Shown: positions 1-10,937, counted from the stretch's first letter. The stretch: DNA of 28,260 nucleotides from Paulinella micropora (GCA_009731375.1 BJOX01000110.1:666468-694727), one strand, 5' to 3'. Numbers and translations are program-made. Notes: generated from the letters alone by a model not told the origin.

Positions 1-2
1 GA

Positions 3-50
3 ACTGGCGACAGGGCCCAGATGGTAGAACTTGACCACTGGGCTATCACG
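3..50 (+). CDS. Possible exon end at window start
   Basis: One frame reads TGDRAQMVELDHWAIT without a stop and ends at ACG|GTGTCC, a possible phase-0 donor followed directly by an AAT array. The left end lies outside the window, so no acceptor can be seen. The composition is non-repetitive, like the better-supported exons. It could be an upstream exon of the host gene, but no junction can be tested here. Confidence 0.3.
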
Positions 51-340
51 GTGTCCAATAATAATAATAATAATAATAATAATATTAATAATAATAATTG
101 TTTGAAGTGTTTTTGCGACCACTCCCTCGGTACAGATATCATGAATAAATAATAATATCAATAATAGTGCTTCTCTGTCAATGGCTGATGCATTTCTGCA
201 CATGCGCCTCCATCGTCTCACCCGTGAGGGGAGTACGAAGAATTGACGATAAGCTCTAATGACACCCCCGCAAGGGCAGTTCCAACACTTCCAGACGGGC
301 CGGTATGTTCAATGAAAATACTGGTCCAGACGGAGATATC

Positions 341-413
<73 letters not shown>

Positions 414-439
414 TACTATTAATAATAATAATAGTAGTA

Positions 440-501
<62 letters not shown>

Positions 502-682
502 CATAATAGTGCTTCTCTGTCAATGGCTGATGCATTTCTGCACATGCGCCTCCATCGTCTCACCCGTGAGGGGAGTACGAAGAATTGACGATAAGCTCTA
601 ATGACACCCCCGCAAGGGCAGTTCCAACACTTCCAGACGGGCCGGTATGTTCAATGAAAATACTGGTCCAGACGGAGATATC

Positions 683-729
<47 letters not shown>

Positions 730-739
730 TAATAATAAT

Positions 740-781
<42 letters not shown>

Positions 782-808
782 CTATTAATAATAATAATAG
801 TAGTAGTA

Positions 809-852
<44 letters not shown>

Positions 853-856
853 CATC

Positions 857-902
<46 letters not shown>

Positions 903-920
903 TAGTAATAATAGTAATAA
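51..920. repeat. AAT arrays carrying a duplicated 175-bp segment
   Basis: AAT/ATT trinucleotide arrays fill about 57-104, 341-505 and 683-920. Between them a non-repetitive segment occurs twice, at 166-340 and 508-682, exactly 342 bases apart and almost identical. Both copies run straight into AAT repeats. The segment contains CAGACGGGCCG|GTATGT, which could be a splice donor, but no long coding frame supports an exon. Apparent poly-Ile and poly-Asn frames are repeat translation. Confidence 0.85.
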
Positions 921-1089
921 AGATTGTCTGTATGTGTATGTATATGTGTATCTATATGTTTATGTATATATATATGTATGTGACTTTGCCCTATCTAAAT
1001 GTAGTTTCTTGTGTATGTATATGTTTATGTGTTGCACATGTACATGTATACGTATCTGTATCTGACTTTTGCTCTATGTAAATTTATCT

Positions 1090-1123
<34 letters not shown>

Positions 1124-1138
1124 GTCTATCTATCTATT

Positions 1139-1182
<44 letters not shown>

Positions 1183-1183
1183 C

Positions 1184-1215
<32 letters not shown>

Positions 1216-1227
1216 ATCTATCTATCC

Positions 1228-1267
<40 letters not shown>

Positions 1268-1427
1268 GTCTGTCTATCAGTCTATCAATCTATCAATCTA
1301 TCTATCTATCTATATATCTTGCTTCTTGTACTCAAAATCTATCTATCTATCCATATATCTATCTATCTATCTGTCTATCTATCTATTTATCTATTTATCT
1401 ATCTATCTATTTATCTGTTTATCTATC

Positions 1428-1477
<50 letters not shown>

Positions 1478-1572
1478 CCTTTGCCTGATCCCTACCACAC
1501 ATTCAATCTATCTATCTATCTATATATCTATCTATCTATCTATCTATCTCTCCATTTTCCTTTTTCTTCAAG
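921..1572. repeat. TATC microsatellite with short interruptions
   Basis: After a TATG/TGTA-rich lead-in, (TATC)n dominates from about 1085 to 1550. Interruptions at about 1320-1340 (CTTGTACTCAAAATCT) and 1486-1505 (CCTGATCCCTACCACACA) resemble pieces of the exon edge at 2692-2735. The long YLSI-type reading frames are translations of the repeat. Confidence 0.9.
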
Positions 1573-2200
1573 CCCCTTGGAGAAGATTTTGCTCATGTCC
1601 ACCCTTACGAAGATCCTTCGAGCCTCCTCGAAAAGAAGAGTCCAAAAGTGCACGTCCATCCGGACTATAAGTCACAACCCGGCATTGTCAACCCGGATTC
1701 CACCCACAGTGTTGACGCCGAGACATACTCTCATTTCGTCCAAGAAGTGCCCCGAAAGAACCAATCGAAAGAAGAAAGCACCTGATTTTGCCATCAACAC
1801 CAAGCGTATGGAAAGACATTGAAGAAGAACTCCAATCCGCCCTCCCTCTCATCCTCCCCTTATCTCTCATCCTGCATTCCGTCATAGCCGTCCAGTGTTG
1901 CATAGCCCGGGCTAGGTCCCTTCGGGGGTTTAGGCCTTTACACAATGTCATCATTGTAGCTTGCGCAAGCTTACGGTGCTCAAAACACTTGGACTAACGG
2001 CTTCCTTTTCTTTCTCTTCTTCCTTATCCTCCCACTCTCCATTCCTAGATTGCCTTTTTCTTCAACGTCCTTCCTCCTCTTCTTTTTCCAGAACACAGTC
2101 TACCCGTGATTCCCATCCCGGACACATGCACAGTACACAAATTATTGTTTGATGTGAAACTGCGTTCCTTTGCAAGGACTACATTCCTTTGCGACATCTC

Positions 2201-2202
<2 letters not shown>
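1573..2202 (+). mobile_element. Internally deleted LINE derivative (non-autonomous)
   Basis: Bases 1573-1871 match 19187-19493 of the long LINE, and 1872-2202 match 22541-22869. The intervening 3,047 bases, which hold RT, zinc knuckle and endonuclease, are absent. What remains is part of the N-terminal coding region plus the whole 3' UTR, including three palindromes and the terminal CGACATCTCAT. A 7-base difference near 1741 breaks the frame relative to the long copy. CTAT repeats flank it on the same strand. The left edge (about 1550-1572) weakly resembles part of the same 3' UTR, hinting at an older adjacent copy. Confidence 0.85.
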
Positions 2203-2253
<51 letters not shown>

Positions 2254-2281
2254 GCTCTTGTACTCCAAGTTTGAAATCAAA

Positions 2282-2317
<36 letters not shown>

Positions 2318-2455
2318 GTCTATCTATCTATCTATCTGTCTATCTATCTTGCCTGATCTCTACCACATATTTAATATATCTATCTATCTATCTATCTATC
2401 TATCTTACCTGATCCCTACCACACATTTAATCTATCTATCTATCTATCTATCTAG

Positions 2456-2491
<36 letters not shown>

Positions 2492-2626
2492 GTAGTTTCT
2501 TGGGCTCCAAGTCTGAAATCAAAATCTTTTCCTGATCCCTACCATATTATATATATATATATATGTGTGTGTGTGTAGTTTCTTGGGCTCCAAGTCTGAA
2601 ACCGAAGTCTTGACGTAATCCCTGCC

Positions 2627-2690
<64 letters not shown>

Positions 2691-2691
2691 G
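2203..2691. repeat. CTAT and TA arrays with repeated exon-edge fragments
   Basis: CTAT repeats (about 2203-2495) and TA repeats (about 2547-2575 and 2630-2690) are interrupted by copies of one unit: TTCTTGGGCTCCAAGTCTGA, followed by a divergent TGATCCCTACCA. The clearest copies are at 2497-2545 and 2577-2631, each preceded by TAG. Partial copies lie at about 2252-2285, 2350-2375 and 2405-2430. The unit matches the first about 50 bases of the exon at 2692. Confidence 0.85.
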
Positions 2692-2918
2692 TTTCTTGGG
2701 CTCCAAGTCTGAAACTAAAGTCTTTGCGTGGTCCCTACCGCATTTCGCGGGAAATTTCGCCATCACCGCACTCCACGTGGAGGGGACGAAGAAGAAATCG
2801 TCCGTATCAAGCCGAGACAAGCGCGCGCACGGCGGACACGTGTCCCACCACCACCATAGCCATCACGACAGGAGACGACGGGGCAGCGAATTGGAAGACG
2901 AGTTGAGCGATAGCGAAG
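2692..2918 (+). CDS. Host gene exon, His- and Arg-rich, acidic end
   Basis: The acceptor is TATATAG at 2685-2691. The frame starts with the third base of a codon and reads [20 protein letters not shown]. It then passes a basic/His-rich stretch ([15 protein letters not shown]) and ends in acidic [11 protein letters not shown]. The donor is GAAG|GTTCC, phase 1. Joining to the exon at 3030 gives a GAG codon and keeps the frame open. The charge pattern suggests a disordered region. No conserved domain is recognised. Upstream echoes of its first 50 bases support this acceptor as a real boundary. Confidence 0.65.
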
Positions 2919-2927
2919 GTTCCACCT

Positions 2928-2975
<48 letters not shown>

Positions 2976-2980
2976 GCCTA

Positions 2981-3028
<48 letters not shown>

Positions 3029-3029
3029 G
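2919..3029. repeat. CT dinucleotide intron
   Basis: A short intron of about 111 bases is almost wholly (CT)n, with a TTTC patch near 2963 and one internal interruption. It ends in TCTCTCTAG, so the dinucleotide array itself supplies the polypyrimidine tract. Confidence 0.75.
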
Positions 3030-3106
3030 AGGGAGACCATATGGATGCGCAAGAGGAAATGGAGGAAGAAGGCATGGGCACGCAGTATGAATCTTTTCAA
3101 CTACAG
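3030..3106 (+). CDS. Host gene exon, acidic
   Basis: The acceptor is (CT)nTAG and the donor is CTACAG|GTCATT. With the preceding G the frame reads [20 protein letters not shown] followed by ESFQLQ, ending in phase 0. It continues the acidic tract of the previous exon. No known domain is visible. The in-frame ATG at 3041 is internal if the upstream exon is used. Confidence 0.7.
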
Positions 3107-4036
3107 GTCATTTCCTTTCCTTTCCTTTCCCTTCCCTTCCCTTCCCTTCCCTTTCCTTTCCCTTCCCTTCCCTTTCCTTCCCTTCCCTGCCCTTCCCTTT
3201 CCTTTCTTTTCCTTTCCTTTCTTTTCCTTTCCTTTCTTTTCCTTTCCTTTCTTTTCCTTTCCTTTCCTTTCCCTTCCCTTCCCTTTCTTTTCCTTTCCTT
3301 TCTTTTCCGTTCCTTTCCTTTCCTTTCCTTTCATTTCATTTCCTTTCCTTTCCTTTCCTTTCCTTTTCCTTTTCTTTCCTTTCCTTTACTTTACTTTCCT
3401 TTCCTTTCTTTTGCCTTCATTTCCTTTCCTTTCCTTTCCTTTCTTTTCCTTTCCTTTCCTTTCCTTTCTTTTCCTTTCCTTTCGTTTCCTTTCCTTTCCT
3501 TTCCTTTCGTTTCCTTTCCTTTCCTTTCCTTTCATGTCCTTTTCTCTCCTCTCCTCTCCGTTCCGTTCCTTTCCTTTCCTTTCCTTTCCTGTCCTTTCCT
3601 TTCCTCTCCTCTCCGTTCCGTTCCTTTCCTTTCCTTTCCGTTCCTTTATTTTCCTTTATTTTCCTTTCCTTTCCTTTCCTTTATTTTGCCTTCATTTCCT
3701 TTCCGTTCCTTTATTTTCCTTTCCTTTCCTTTCCTTTCTTTTCCTTTCGTTTCCTTTCCTTTCGTTTCCTTTCCTTTCCTGTCCTTTCCTTTTCGTTTTC
3801 TTGTCCTTTCCTTTCCTTTCCTGTCCTATCCTTTCCTTTACTTTCCTTTCCTTTCCCTTTATTTTTCCTTTTCCTTTCCTTTTCCTTTCCTTTCCTTTCC
3901 TTTCCTTTCATTTTTTTTCCTTTCCTTTCCTTTCCTTTCCATTCCATTCCTTTCCTTTCCTTTCCTTTCCTTTGTTTCTGCCTATCTACCTATATACCTC
4001 TCTACCTATCTGCCTATCTACCTAACTTCTCCCTAG
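3107..4036. repeat. CCTTT satellite intron
   Basis: About 860 bases of pyrimidine-only pentanucleotide-type repeat (CCTTT and variants with CCC, G or A interruptions) run from the donor. A short CTAC/CTAT patch and TTCTCCCTAG follow at the acceptor. The sense strand has almost no purines, so this is a potential H-DNA-forming mirror-repeat tract. Long FPFLSFPF frames are repeat translation. Confidence 0.9.
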
Positions 4037-4074
4037 TTGACTCAAATTCGCGACGCTATTGGCATAGAAACATA
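4037..4074 (+). CDS. Host gene short exon
   Basis: The acceptor is CTTCTCCCTAG, the frame reads LTQIRDAIGIET, and the likely donor is ACATA|GTGTGTG, phase 2. The incoming phase 0 agrees with the exon ending at 3106. An in-frame stop follows directly, so the coding part must end here. The outgoing TA does not join openly to the next good exon at 5217, so either an exon in between is unseen or the donor differs. Confidence 0.5.
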
Positions 4075-4272
4075 GTGTGTGTGTGTGTGAGAGAGAGAGA
4101 GGGGGGGGGGAGAGTAGGCTACTCGCGCTATTTATTATATCGATCTACCTATTTACATATCTATCTTGTTGTACATCGATCTTACTAATTTATCTATCTA
4201 TCAATCTATCTTTTTTTTTTTTTTTTTTTTTTTTTCATCTATCTATCAATCAATCTATCTATCTACGTATCC

Positions 4273-4332
<60 letters not shown>

Positions 4333-4447
4333 GTCTGTCTATCTATCTATCTATCTATCTTTCTATCCATATATCTATCTATTCTATCTATTCTATCTAT
4401 TCTATCTAAAGGTGACGCAAGTCCGAGGTGTGATCGAGGTGGGTTAC

Positions 4448-4493
<46 letters not shown>

Positions 4494-4591
4494 TCTATCT
4501 ATTCTGTCTATTCTATCTATTCTATCTATTCTATCTAAAGGTATACAAACACAAGAAAGAAAGAAAGAAAGAAAGAGAAAGAAAGAGAGAA

Positions 4592-4635
<44 letters not shown>

Positions 4636-4803
4636 AAAGAAAGAAAGAAAGAAAGAAACAAACAAACAAACAAACAAACAAACAAACAAAAGAAGAAGAA
4701 ACGAAGAAGCAAGAAAAGACTGAGAGAACGCTTACAGCAAAGGAAGAAGCAGCTGTATTCACGATGATTGGGCAAAAGAAGAAAGAAAGAAAGAAGGAAA
4801 GAG

Positions 4804-4870
<67 letters not shown>

Positions 4871-4971
4871 AACAAAAGAAGAAGAAACGAAGAAGCAAGA
4901 AAAAGACTGAGAGAGCGCTTACAATAAAGGAAGAAACAGCGCAAGTCCGAGGTGTGATCGAGGGGGGTTAC

Positions 4972-5019
<48 letters not shown>

Positions 5020-5216
5020 ATCTATCTATCTATCTATCTATCCATCTATCTATCCATCTATCTATCTATCTATTCTATATTCTATCTATTATATCTATTC
5101 TATCTAAAACATACATACATACATACATACATGCATGCATACATACATACGTACATGCATACACATACATACATGCATACATACATACATACATACATAC
5201 ATACATACATACATAG
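4075..5216. repeat. Compound microsatellite with exon-edge echoes
   Basis: In order: GT, GA and G runs; CTAT; a poly-T of about 31 at 4211-4235; more CTAT; CTATT; GAAA (about 4556-4660); CAAA; GAAA again (about 4783-4870); CTAT; and CATA (5107-5215). Islands at 4412-4447 and 4937-4972 copy the start of the exon at 5217 (CGCAAGTCCGAGGTGTGATC). Islands at 4719-4766 and 4907-4940 share coding-like ERxLTxKEE, described in the findings. Confidence 0.85.
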
Positions 5217-5445
5217 GTAACGCAAGTTCGAGGTGTGATCGAGGTGGGTTACATGCGCAACCTTTTTACAGAGCATGTGCTGACAAGGGTCTTGCAACTC
5301 CGGACTTCCTTCAACGAAGAAGTGAGCTCCGTGTTGTCCCAGTTAAACAATGTGCTTTCACAGCCGCGCAGGAAAAAAAGGCAAAACAGGATGTTCCGGC
5401 TGCAAAACGAGCCGTTACCCGGGGATTGGCCGGATACGGAGAAAG
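5217..5445 (+). CDS. Host gene exon, Leu-rich with basic end
   Basis: The acceptor is ACATAG|GTAACG and the donor is GAAAG|GTAAAG, a near-consensus site in phase 1. The frame is open for 76 codons: VTQVRGVIEVGYMRNLFTEH, then a probably helical stretch with VLTRVLQLRTSF and VSSVLSQLNNVLSQ, then basic PRRKKRQNRM and PLPGDWPDTEK. No family is recognised. The 5' edge is echoed twice upstream. The exon is followed directly by a 41-base G run. Confidence 0.65.
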
Positions 5446-7100
<1,655 letters not shown>

Positions 7101-7154
7101 TACGTGGGGTAGTGGAGCCGGCCCGGCCCGGGAAGAGACGGGCCCCTGCGGATC

Positions 7155-7156
<2 letters not shown>
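7101..7156 (+). other. GC-rich coding-like island
   Basis: After GTGGGGTAG the island is GC-rich and, in the phase expected from the exon ending at 5445, reads [15 protein letters not shown]. It ends at CAG followed by ATAGATAG, with no GT donor. It may be an exon whose donor was lost, or simply unique DNA between arrays. Confidence 0.25.
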
Positions 7157-7240
<84 letters not shown>

Positions 7241-7281
7241 GTTGGTAGGTAGGTAGGTAGGTAGATAGATAGATAGATAGG

Positions 7282-7359
<78 letters not shown>

Positions 7360-7455
7360 TGTTTGGTCTATCAGGTCTGCATAACCGAAGACATAGACAT
7401 TCATTTAGATAGATAGATAGATAGGTAGATAGATAGAGATAGATAGATAGATAGG

Positions 7456-7530
<75 letters not shown>

Positions 7531-7535
7531 GTAGG

Positions 7536-7597
<62 letters not shown>

Positions 7598-7612
7598 TGT
7601 TTGGTCTATCAG
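7157..7612. repeat. GATA arrays with an interspersed unit
   Basis: GATA arrays with AGGT patches surround a unit at 7359-7405 (TTGGTCTATCAGGTCTGCAT onward). The unit recurs at 7598-7645 and, inverted, at about 27656-27712. Confidence 0.85.
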
Positions 7613-7661
7613 CTCTGCATATCTGAAGACATAGGCATCCATTCCACCCCGCCGCCATTCG
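7613..7661 (+). CDS. Weak exon candidate (unit also found inverted)
   Basis: On the + strand, GTCTATCAG precedes a frame [17 protein letters not shown]. Donors are possible at TTCG|GTGGCT (phase 1, matching the next exon at 8238) or GGCTGG|GTAGCG. The opposite strand reads [16 protein letters not shown], and that reading is kept with conservative-looking changes in two other copies (minus strand at about 7404, plus strand at 27666). The coding strand is therefore uncertain, and the unit may be a dispersed repeat. Confidence 0.25.
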
Positions 7662-7678
7662 GTGGCTGGGTAGCGGGC

Positions 7679-7681
7679 TGG

Positions 7682-7746
<65 letters not shown>

Positions 7747-7893
7747 GTAGATAGATATATTTTTGCTCAACGATTGTTTGTCTCTATTTTACGGGCTTTG
7801 TGGTTCTGTACCTCATGGTTTGTTGAAGACAAAAATAAAATTAAAAAAAAAAATTAAAAAAAAAATTAAAAAAAAAAAAAAAAAAAAAAACAG
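7679..7893. repeat. GATA array then A-rich tract
   Basis: GATA repeats to about 7758 are followed by non-repetitive AT-rich DNA with GTTTGTTGAAGACAAAAATA and an A-rich stretch at about 7827-7890. The A-run is preceded by TTTTACGGGCTTTGTGGTTC and resembles the tail of a polyadenylated retrotransposed sequence on the + strand, but no source element is recognised. Confidence 0.6.
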
Positions 7894-8237
7894 CTCGCAA
7901 AGCATGTCAAATCTTGGGCTGACCGCATGATATGTAGAGCTGTGGACAAGCAAATTGGCAAAAGTTTTGGATCAACTCGGAAAATTGACCCAGTCAACTC
8001 AACCAAAACCCAAACTTACTCACCACAGGCCAGAGAAATGTGGTGTTTTCCTGCCTGCGATGGGGAAATGTTGGTTTTGGTTGAGCTGACTGAGTCAATT
8101 TTCTGAGTTGATCCAAAACTTTTGCTAATTTGCTTGTCCACAGCTCTAACATGTGGTCCCTGGTAGGTAACGGATCTCGCAAAGCACGTCAAATTTTCGG
8201 CTGACCACGTGATATGCAACATTGTGATCCCTGCTAG
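7894..8237. repeat. Tandem about 64-bp unit, first copy split by an insertion
   Basis: CTCGCAAAGCAYGTCAAAT...GATATG occurs at 7894-7934 and at 8175-8215. Its continuation, TGRTCCCTGSTAGGTAACGG, occurs at about 8154-8173 and 8224-8243. The first copy is interrupted by a 210-bp foldback element and the second is continuous. The second copy forms the acceptor of the exon at 8238, so the first is an acceptor echo. Confidence 0.85.
7937..8146. mobile_element. 210-bp foldback MITE with TA duplication
   Basis: The ends are long inverted repeats. The left arm begins GAGCTGTGGACAAGCAAATT and the right arm is its near-perfect complement. About 74 bp pair with only a few mismatches, and pairing continues imperfectly inward. 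TA flanks both sides (7935-7936 and 8147-8148). The adjacent tandem copy of the host unit (8175-8243) lacks the insert and has CA at the same spot, serving as an empty site. TA duplication and TIRs fit a Tc1/mariner-type non-autonomous element. No transposase is present. ORFs in the arms are palindrome artefacts. Confidence 0.85.
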
Positions 8238-8305
8238 GTAACGGCTCGTTCAGCGCCGGCCCACCCGCGCTGGACGCCCCGCCTACCAACATCCTTAACT
8301 TGAAG
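8238..8305 (+). CDS. Host gene exon
   Basis: The acceptor is CCCTGCTAG|GTAACG, phase 1 in. The frame from 8240 is NGSFSAGPPALDAPPTNILN then LK, exactly 22 codons, ending at TTGAAG|GTAAAT, a good donor in phase 0. The exon is GC-richer than its surroundings. Pro/Gly/Ala composition suggests a linker. The next exon continues in phase 0. Confidence 0.65.
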
Positions 8306-8423
8306 GTAAATGTACCGACTATTACCTCTTTTCTCCCTGTTGCTTCCCTGCTATTGCCTTTATTGTCCTGCTATTTGCCCCACTACTGCCTTTTTTCTCC
8401 TCCCTGCTTCCGCCCAGCCATAG

Positions 8424-8502
8424 CCTGTTGTTGTCCCCTGCATTTTGAAGGTGGGTGTGCGTGTGGAGGGCATGGACCTTGAAGCTGGGATTGGCTCGCT
8501 AG
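8424..8502 (+). CDS. Host gene exon
   Basis: A pyrimidine-rich stretch ending in CAGCCATAG precedes [20 protein letters not shown] then AGIGSL. The donor is GCTAG|GTATGC, phase 1. Shorter alternatives exist (AAG|GTGGGT at 8450). The full-length version is preferred because its phase joins the exon at 9331 to give SLGGPDGFD. The last bases, TCGCTAGGT, recur at the acceptor of the next exon (see findings). Confidence 0.55.
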
Positions 8503-9229
8503 GTATGCCTCGGATGGGATGGGATGGGATGGGATGGATGGATGGATGGGACGGGATGTGGATGGATGGATGGGATGGATGGGATGGGATGGGATGAGTT
8601 GGGGTGGGATGGGATGGGATGAGTTGGGGTGGGATGGGATGGGATGGGATGGATGGATGGGATGGATGGAGGGGATGGGATGGATGGTGGGATGGATGGG
8701 ATGGGATGGATTGGATGGATGGAGGGGATGGGATGGGATGGGATGGATGGATGGATGGAATGGATGGAAGGATGGATGGATGGCATGGATGGGATGGATG
8801 GATGGGATGGGATGGGATGGATGGATGGATGGATGGGATGGATGGGATGGATGGATGAATGGATGGATGGATGGGATGGGATGGGATGGGATGGACGGAT
8901 GGAATGGGATGGGATGGAATGGGATGTGATGGATGGGATGGATTGATGGGATGGGATGGGATAAATGGGATGGATGGATGGGATGGATGGAGGATGGATG
9001 GATGGGATGGATGGATGGGATGGATGGATGGGATGGAGGGATGGCATGGGATGGATGGGATGGAGGGATGGCATGGGATGGATGGGATGGGATGGGAATG
9101 GATGGGATGGATGGGATGGATGGATGGATGGGATGTATGGATGGGATGTGAAAGGATGGATGGGATGGATGGATGGGATGGGATGGGATGGGATGGATGG
9201 ATGGGATGGATGGATAGGCTGGATGGATG

Positions 9230-9312
<83 letters not shown>

Positions 9313-9330
9313 GGATGGATGGTTCGCTAG
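8503..9330. repeat. GGGAT/GGAT satellite intron plus GATA array
   Basis: About 715 bases of mixed GGAT and GGGAT units (8511-9228) are followed by GATA (9229-9311) and GGTTCGCTAG. G-runs occur every 4-5 bases on the + strand, so G-rich secondary structure is possible. [13 protein letters not shown] and [12 protein letters not shown] frames on the two strands are repeat translation. Confidence 0.9.
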
Positions 9331-9637
9331 GTGGACCGGACGGTTTCGACCCTGCCGTTACGCCAACCGTTTCGCCTAGCTTGGGCCGGCCGGAACGGGA
9401 AGGGGGGGAAATAAGTCGAGGTGGGATGGCAGGCGTTGGCACAATGGGCAACAGGAGTATGTGTCGCCCTTCGGTGATGTTGCACGCGGGTCCGTTTAGT
9501 TTGGACTTGAATTACATCCCGCCGTTACCCGAGGGCGTAACGGCTAGCCTGACGGCCAGCACAATCGCCAACGCAGTGTCCCCAGTCAGCACGTCAGGGG
9601 CTACGCATGCACAATCCAGACAGTCCGCAACGGGCAG
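9331..9637 (+). CDS. Host gene largest exon, Ser/Thr/Pro-rich
   Basis: The acceptor is TTCGCTAG|GTGGAC and the donor is GGGCAG|GTATAC, phase 2. The frame is open for 101 codons: [20 protein letters not shown], a Gly-rich patch, [20 protein letters not shown], then a Ser/Thr/Ala tail ending SRQSATG. The island is clearly non-repetitive between the GATA and CATA arrays. No domain is recognised. Its outgoing AG joins the C of the exon at 12776 to make a Ser codon. Confidence 0.75.
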
Positions 9638-9720
9638 GTATACGTACATATATGCATACAGACATACAGACAGACAGACATACATGCATACATATACATA
9701 CGTACGTACGTGCGTACGTA

Positions 9721-9754
<34 letters not shown>

Positions 9755-10066
9755 CATACATACATACATGCATGCATACATACATATATTCATACATACA
9801 TACATACATATATTCATACATGCATACATACATGCATACATACATACATACATACATGCATACACGCATACACACATACATACATACAATGTGTATGTAT
9901 TGTATTGTATCAGCGATGATGAGAGCAGCTATCATACATACATACATATATACATACATACATACACACATACATACATAAACACATACATACATACACA
10001 CATACATACATACAATATGTATATATATATATATATATTGTATTGTATCAGCGATGATGAAAGCAG

Positions 10067-10107
<41 letters not shown>

Positions 10108-10112
10108 GATCG

Positions 10113-10162
<50 letters not shown>

Positions 10163-10245
10163 ATATCTATCTATCTATCTACCTACCTATCTATCTACCT
10201 ATATATATATATCCATCTATCTATCTATCTATCTATATATCTATA

Positions 10246-10276
<31 letters not shown>

Positions 10277-10405
10277 ATATCTATCTATCTATATATATAT
10301 ATATATATCTATCTATGTATCTGTATGTCTATCTATCTATCTAGCTATCTGCCTCTACCCTGAATGCTGGCTGCCTGCGATCTATCTATCTATCTTTCTA
10401 TCTAT
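9638..10405. repeat. CATA and CTAT arrays with exon-edge echoes
   Basis: CATA/CATG/CGTA repeats run to about 10015, with a CA run near 9725-9750. TA and CTAT repeats follow to 10405. Echoes of the exon at 12776 (TATCAG|CGATGATGAGAGCAGC) lie at 9914-9929 and 10052-10067, each ending abruptly in repeat. A non-repetitive ATGCTGGCTGCCTGCGA lies at about 10363-10380. Confidence 0.85.
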
Positions 10406-10937
10406 CTTACTCTACGGAATGAACCAAGGCCACTTGAGGTGTCACTGACCCTCCGTTGGGCTTGATTTGTTTTGAAATGGGTGCCATCTGTCGACAGACA
10501 GAGAATCAGGGGATGGTGTGGGTGTGCTGGGCCCGTGGTGGGGTGCCTTATATGTGCCTAGCCATACGCCTATAAGTCACATGCCGAAATAGCGACGGGA
10601 AGCACAATCCTGTTCCCTCAGGGTGCCCTTTCTCGCTTGTTGAGCCCGGAATAAAACCCACAGTGCTCTGTCGGTTTATACTAGACTGTCGACAGTCTCG
10701 AAACTCCATCTGCTTACTGGGCCCTCTGTAATGGAGGTGGGAGCTCGTTCTGCAAGGGGCGCTTTATGGAACGAGCCCTGGCCCCGCCTGGTACTAGGGA
10801 GGTTTGGTATCGCCTGTATCAGTCCCTTCCGTGCAAACATCACGGCTTAGTTGGGCATCGGGTTAATACTTTACCCACAGACTTCCTGGTTGACGAAATC
10901 AGAAGCTCCTTTTTTCTGACATTAGTCGATATTTCAT
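10406..10937 (+). mobile_element. 545-bp family element, copy A (near full length)
   Basis: The non-repetitive block starts TTACTCTACGGAATGAACC and ends GTCGATATTTCAT, bordered on both sides by CTAT repeats on the same strand. It is highly similar to the blocks at 12175-12720, 16124-16399, 16962-17135 and 17136-17676. It contains the palindrome-like CTGTCGACAG and an AATAAA near 10649 that is not terminal. No long ORF covers it. Its short reading frame (MERALAPPG...) runs into the repeat and is probably not a protein. The 3' end resembles that of the LINE, so it may be mobilised by that machinery. Confidence 0.75.

Noticed and set aside
1011-1822. Long frames of IYLS/YLSI type here and in every CTAT or GATA array
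   Set aside because: The CTAT repeat has no stop in several frames. These frames follow the array boundaries, not splice or start signals.
3041-4036. 331-residue and 326-residue FPFLSFPF frames
   Set aside because: Translation of the CCTTT array. Only the first 66 bases, up to the donor at 3106, belong to an exon.
7827-7890. A-rich stretch as a retrogene poly(A) tail
   Set aside because: No source gene or element could be recognised upstream, so it is only mentioned in the repeat entry.
7994-8222. Two minus-strand frames of 62 and 68 residues
   Set aside because: They lie in the palindromic foldback element and reflect its inverted arms.
8360-9451. 363-residue SHPIHPIPS frame on the minus strand and MDGWDGMGW frames on the plus strand
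   Set aside because: Both are translations of the GGAT/GGGAT satellite, with unrelated ends.
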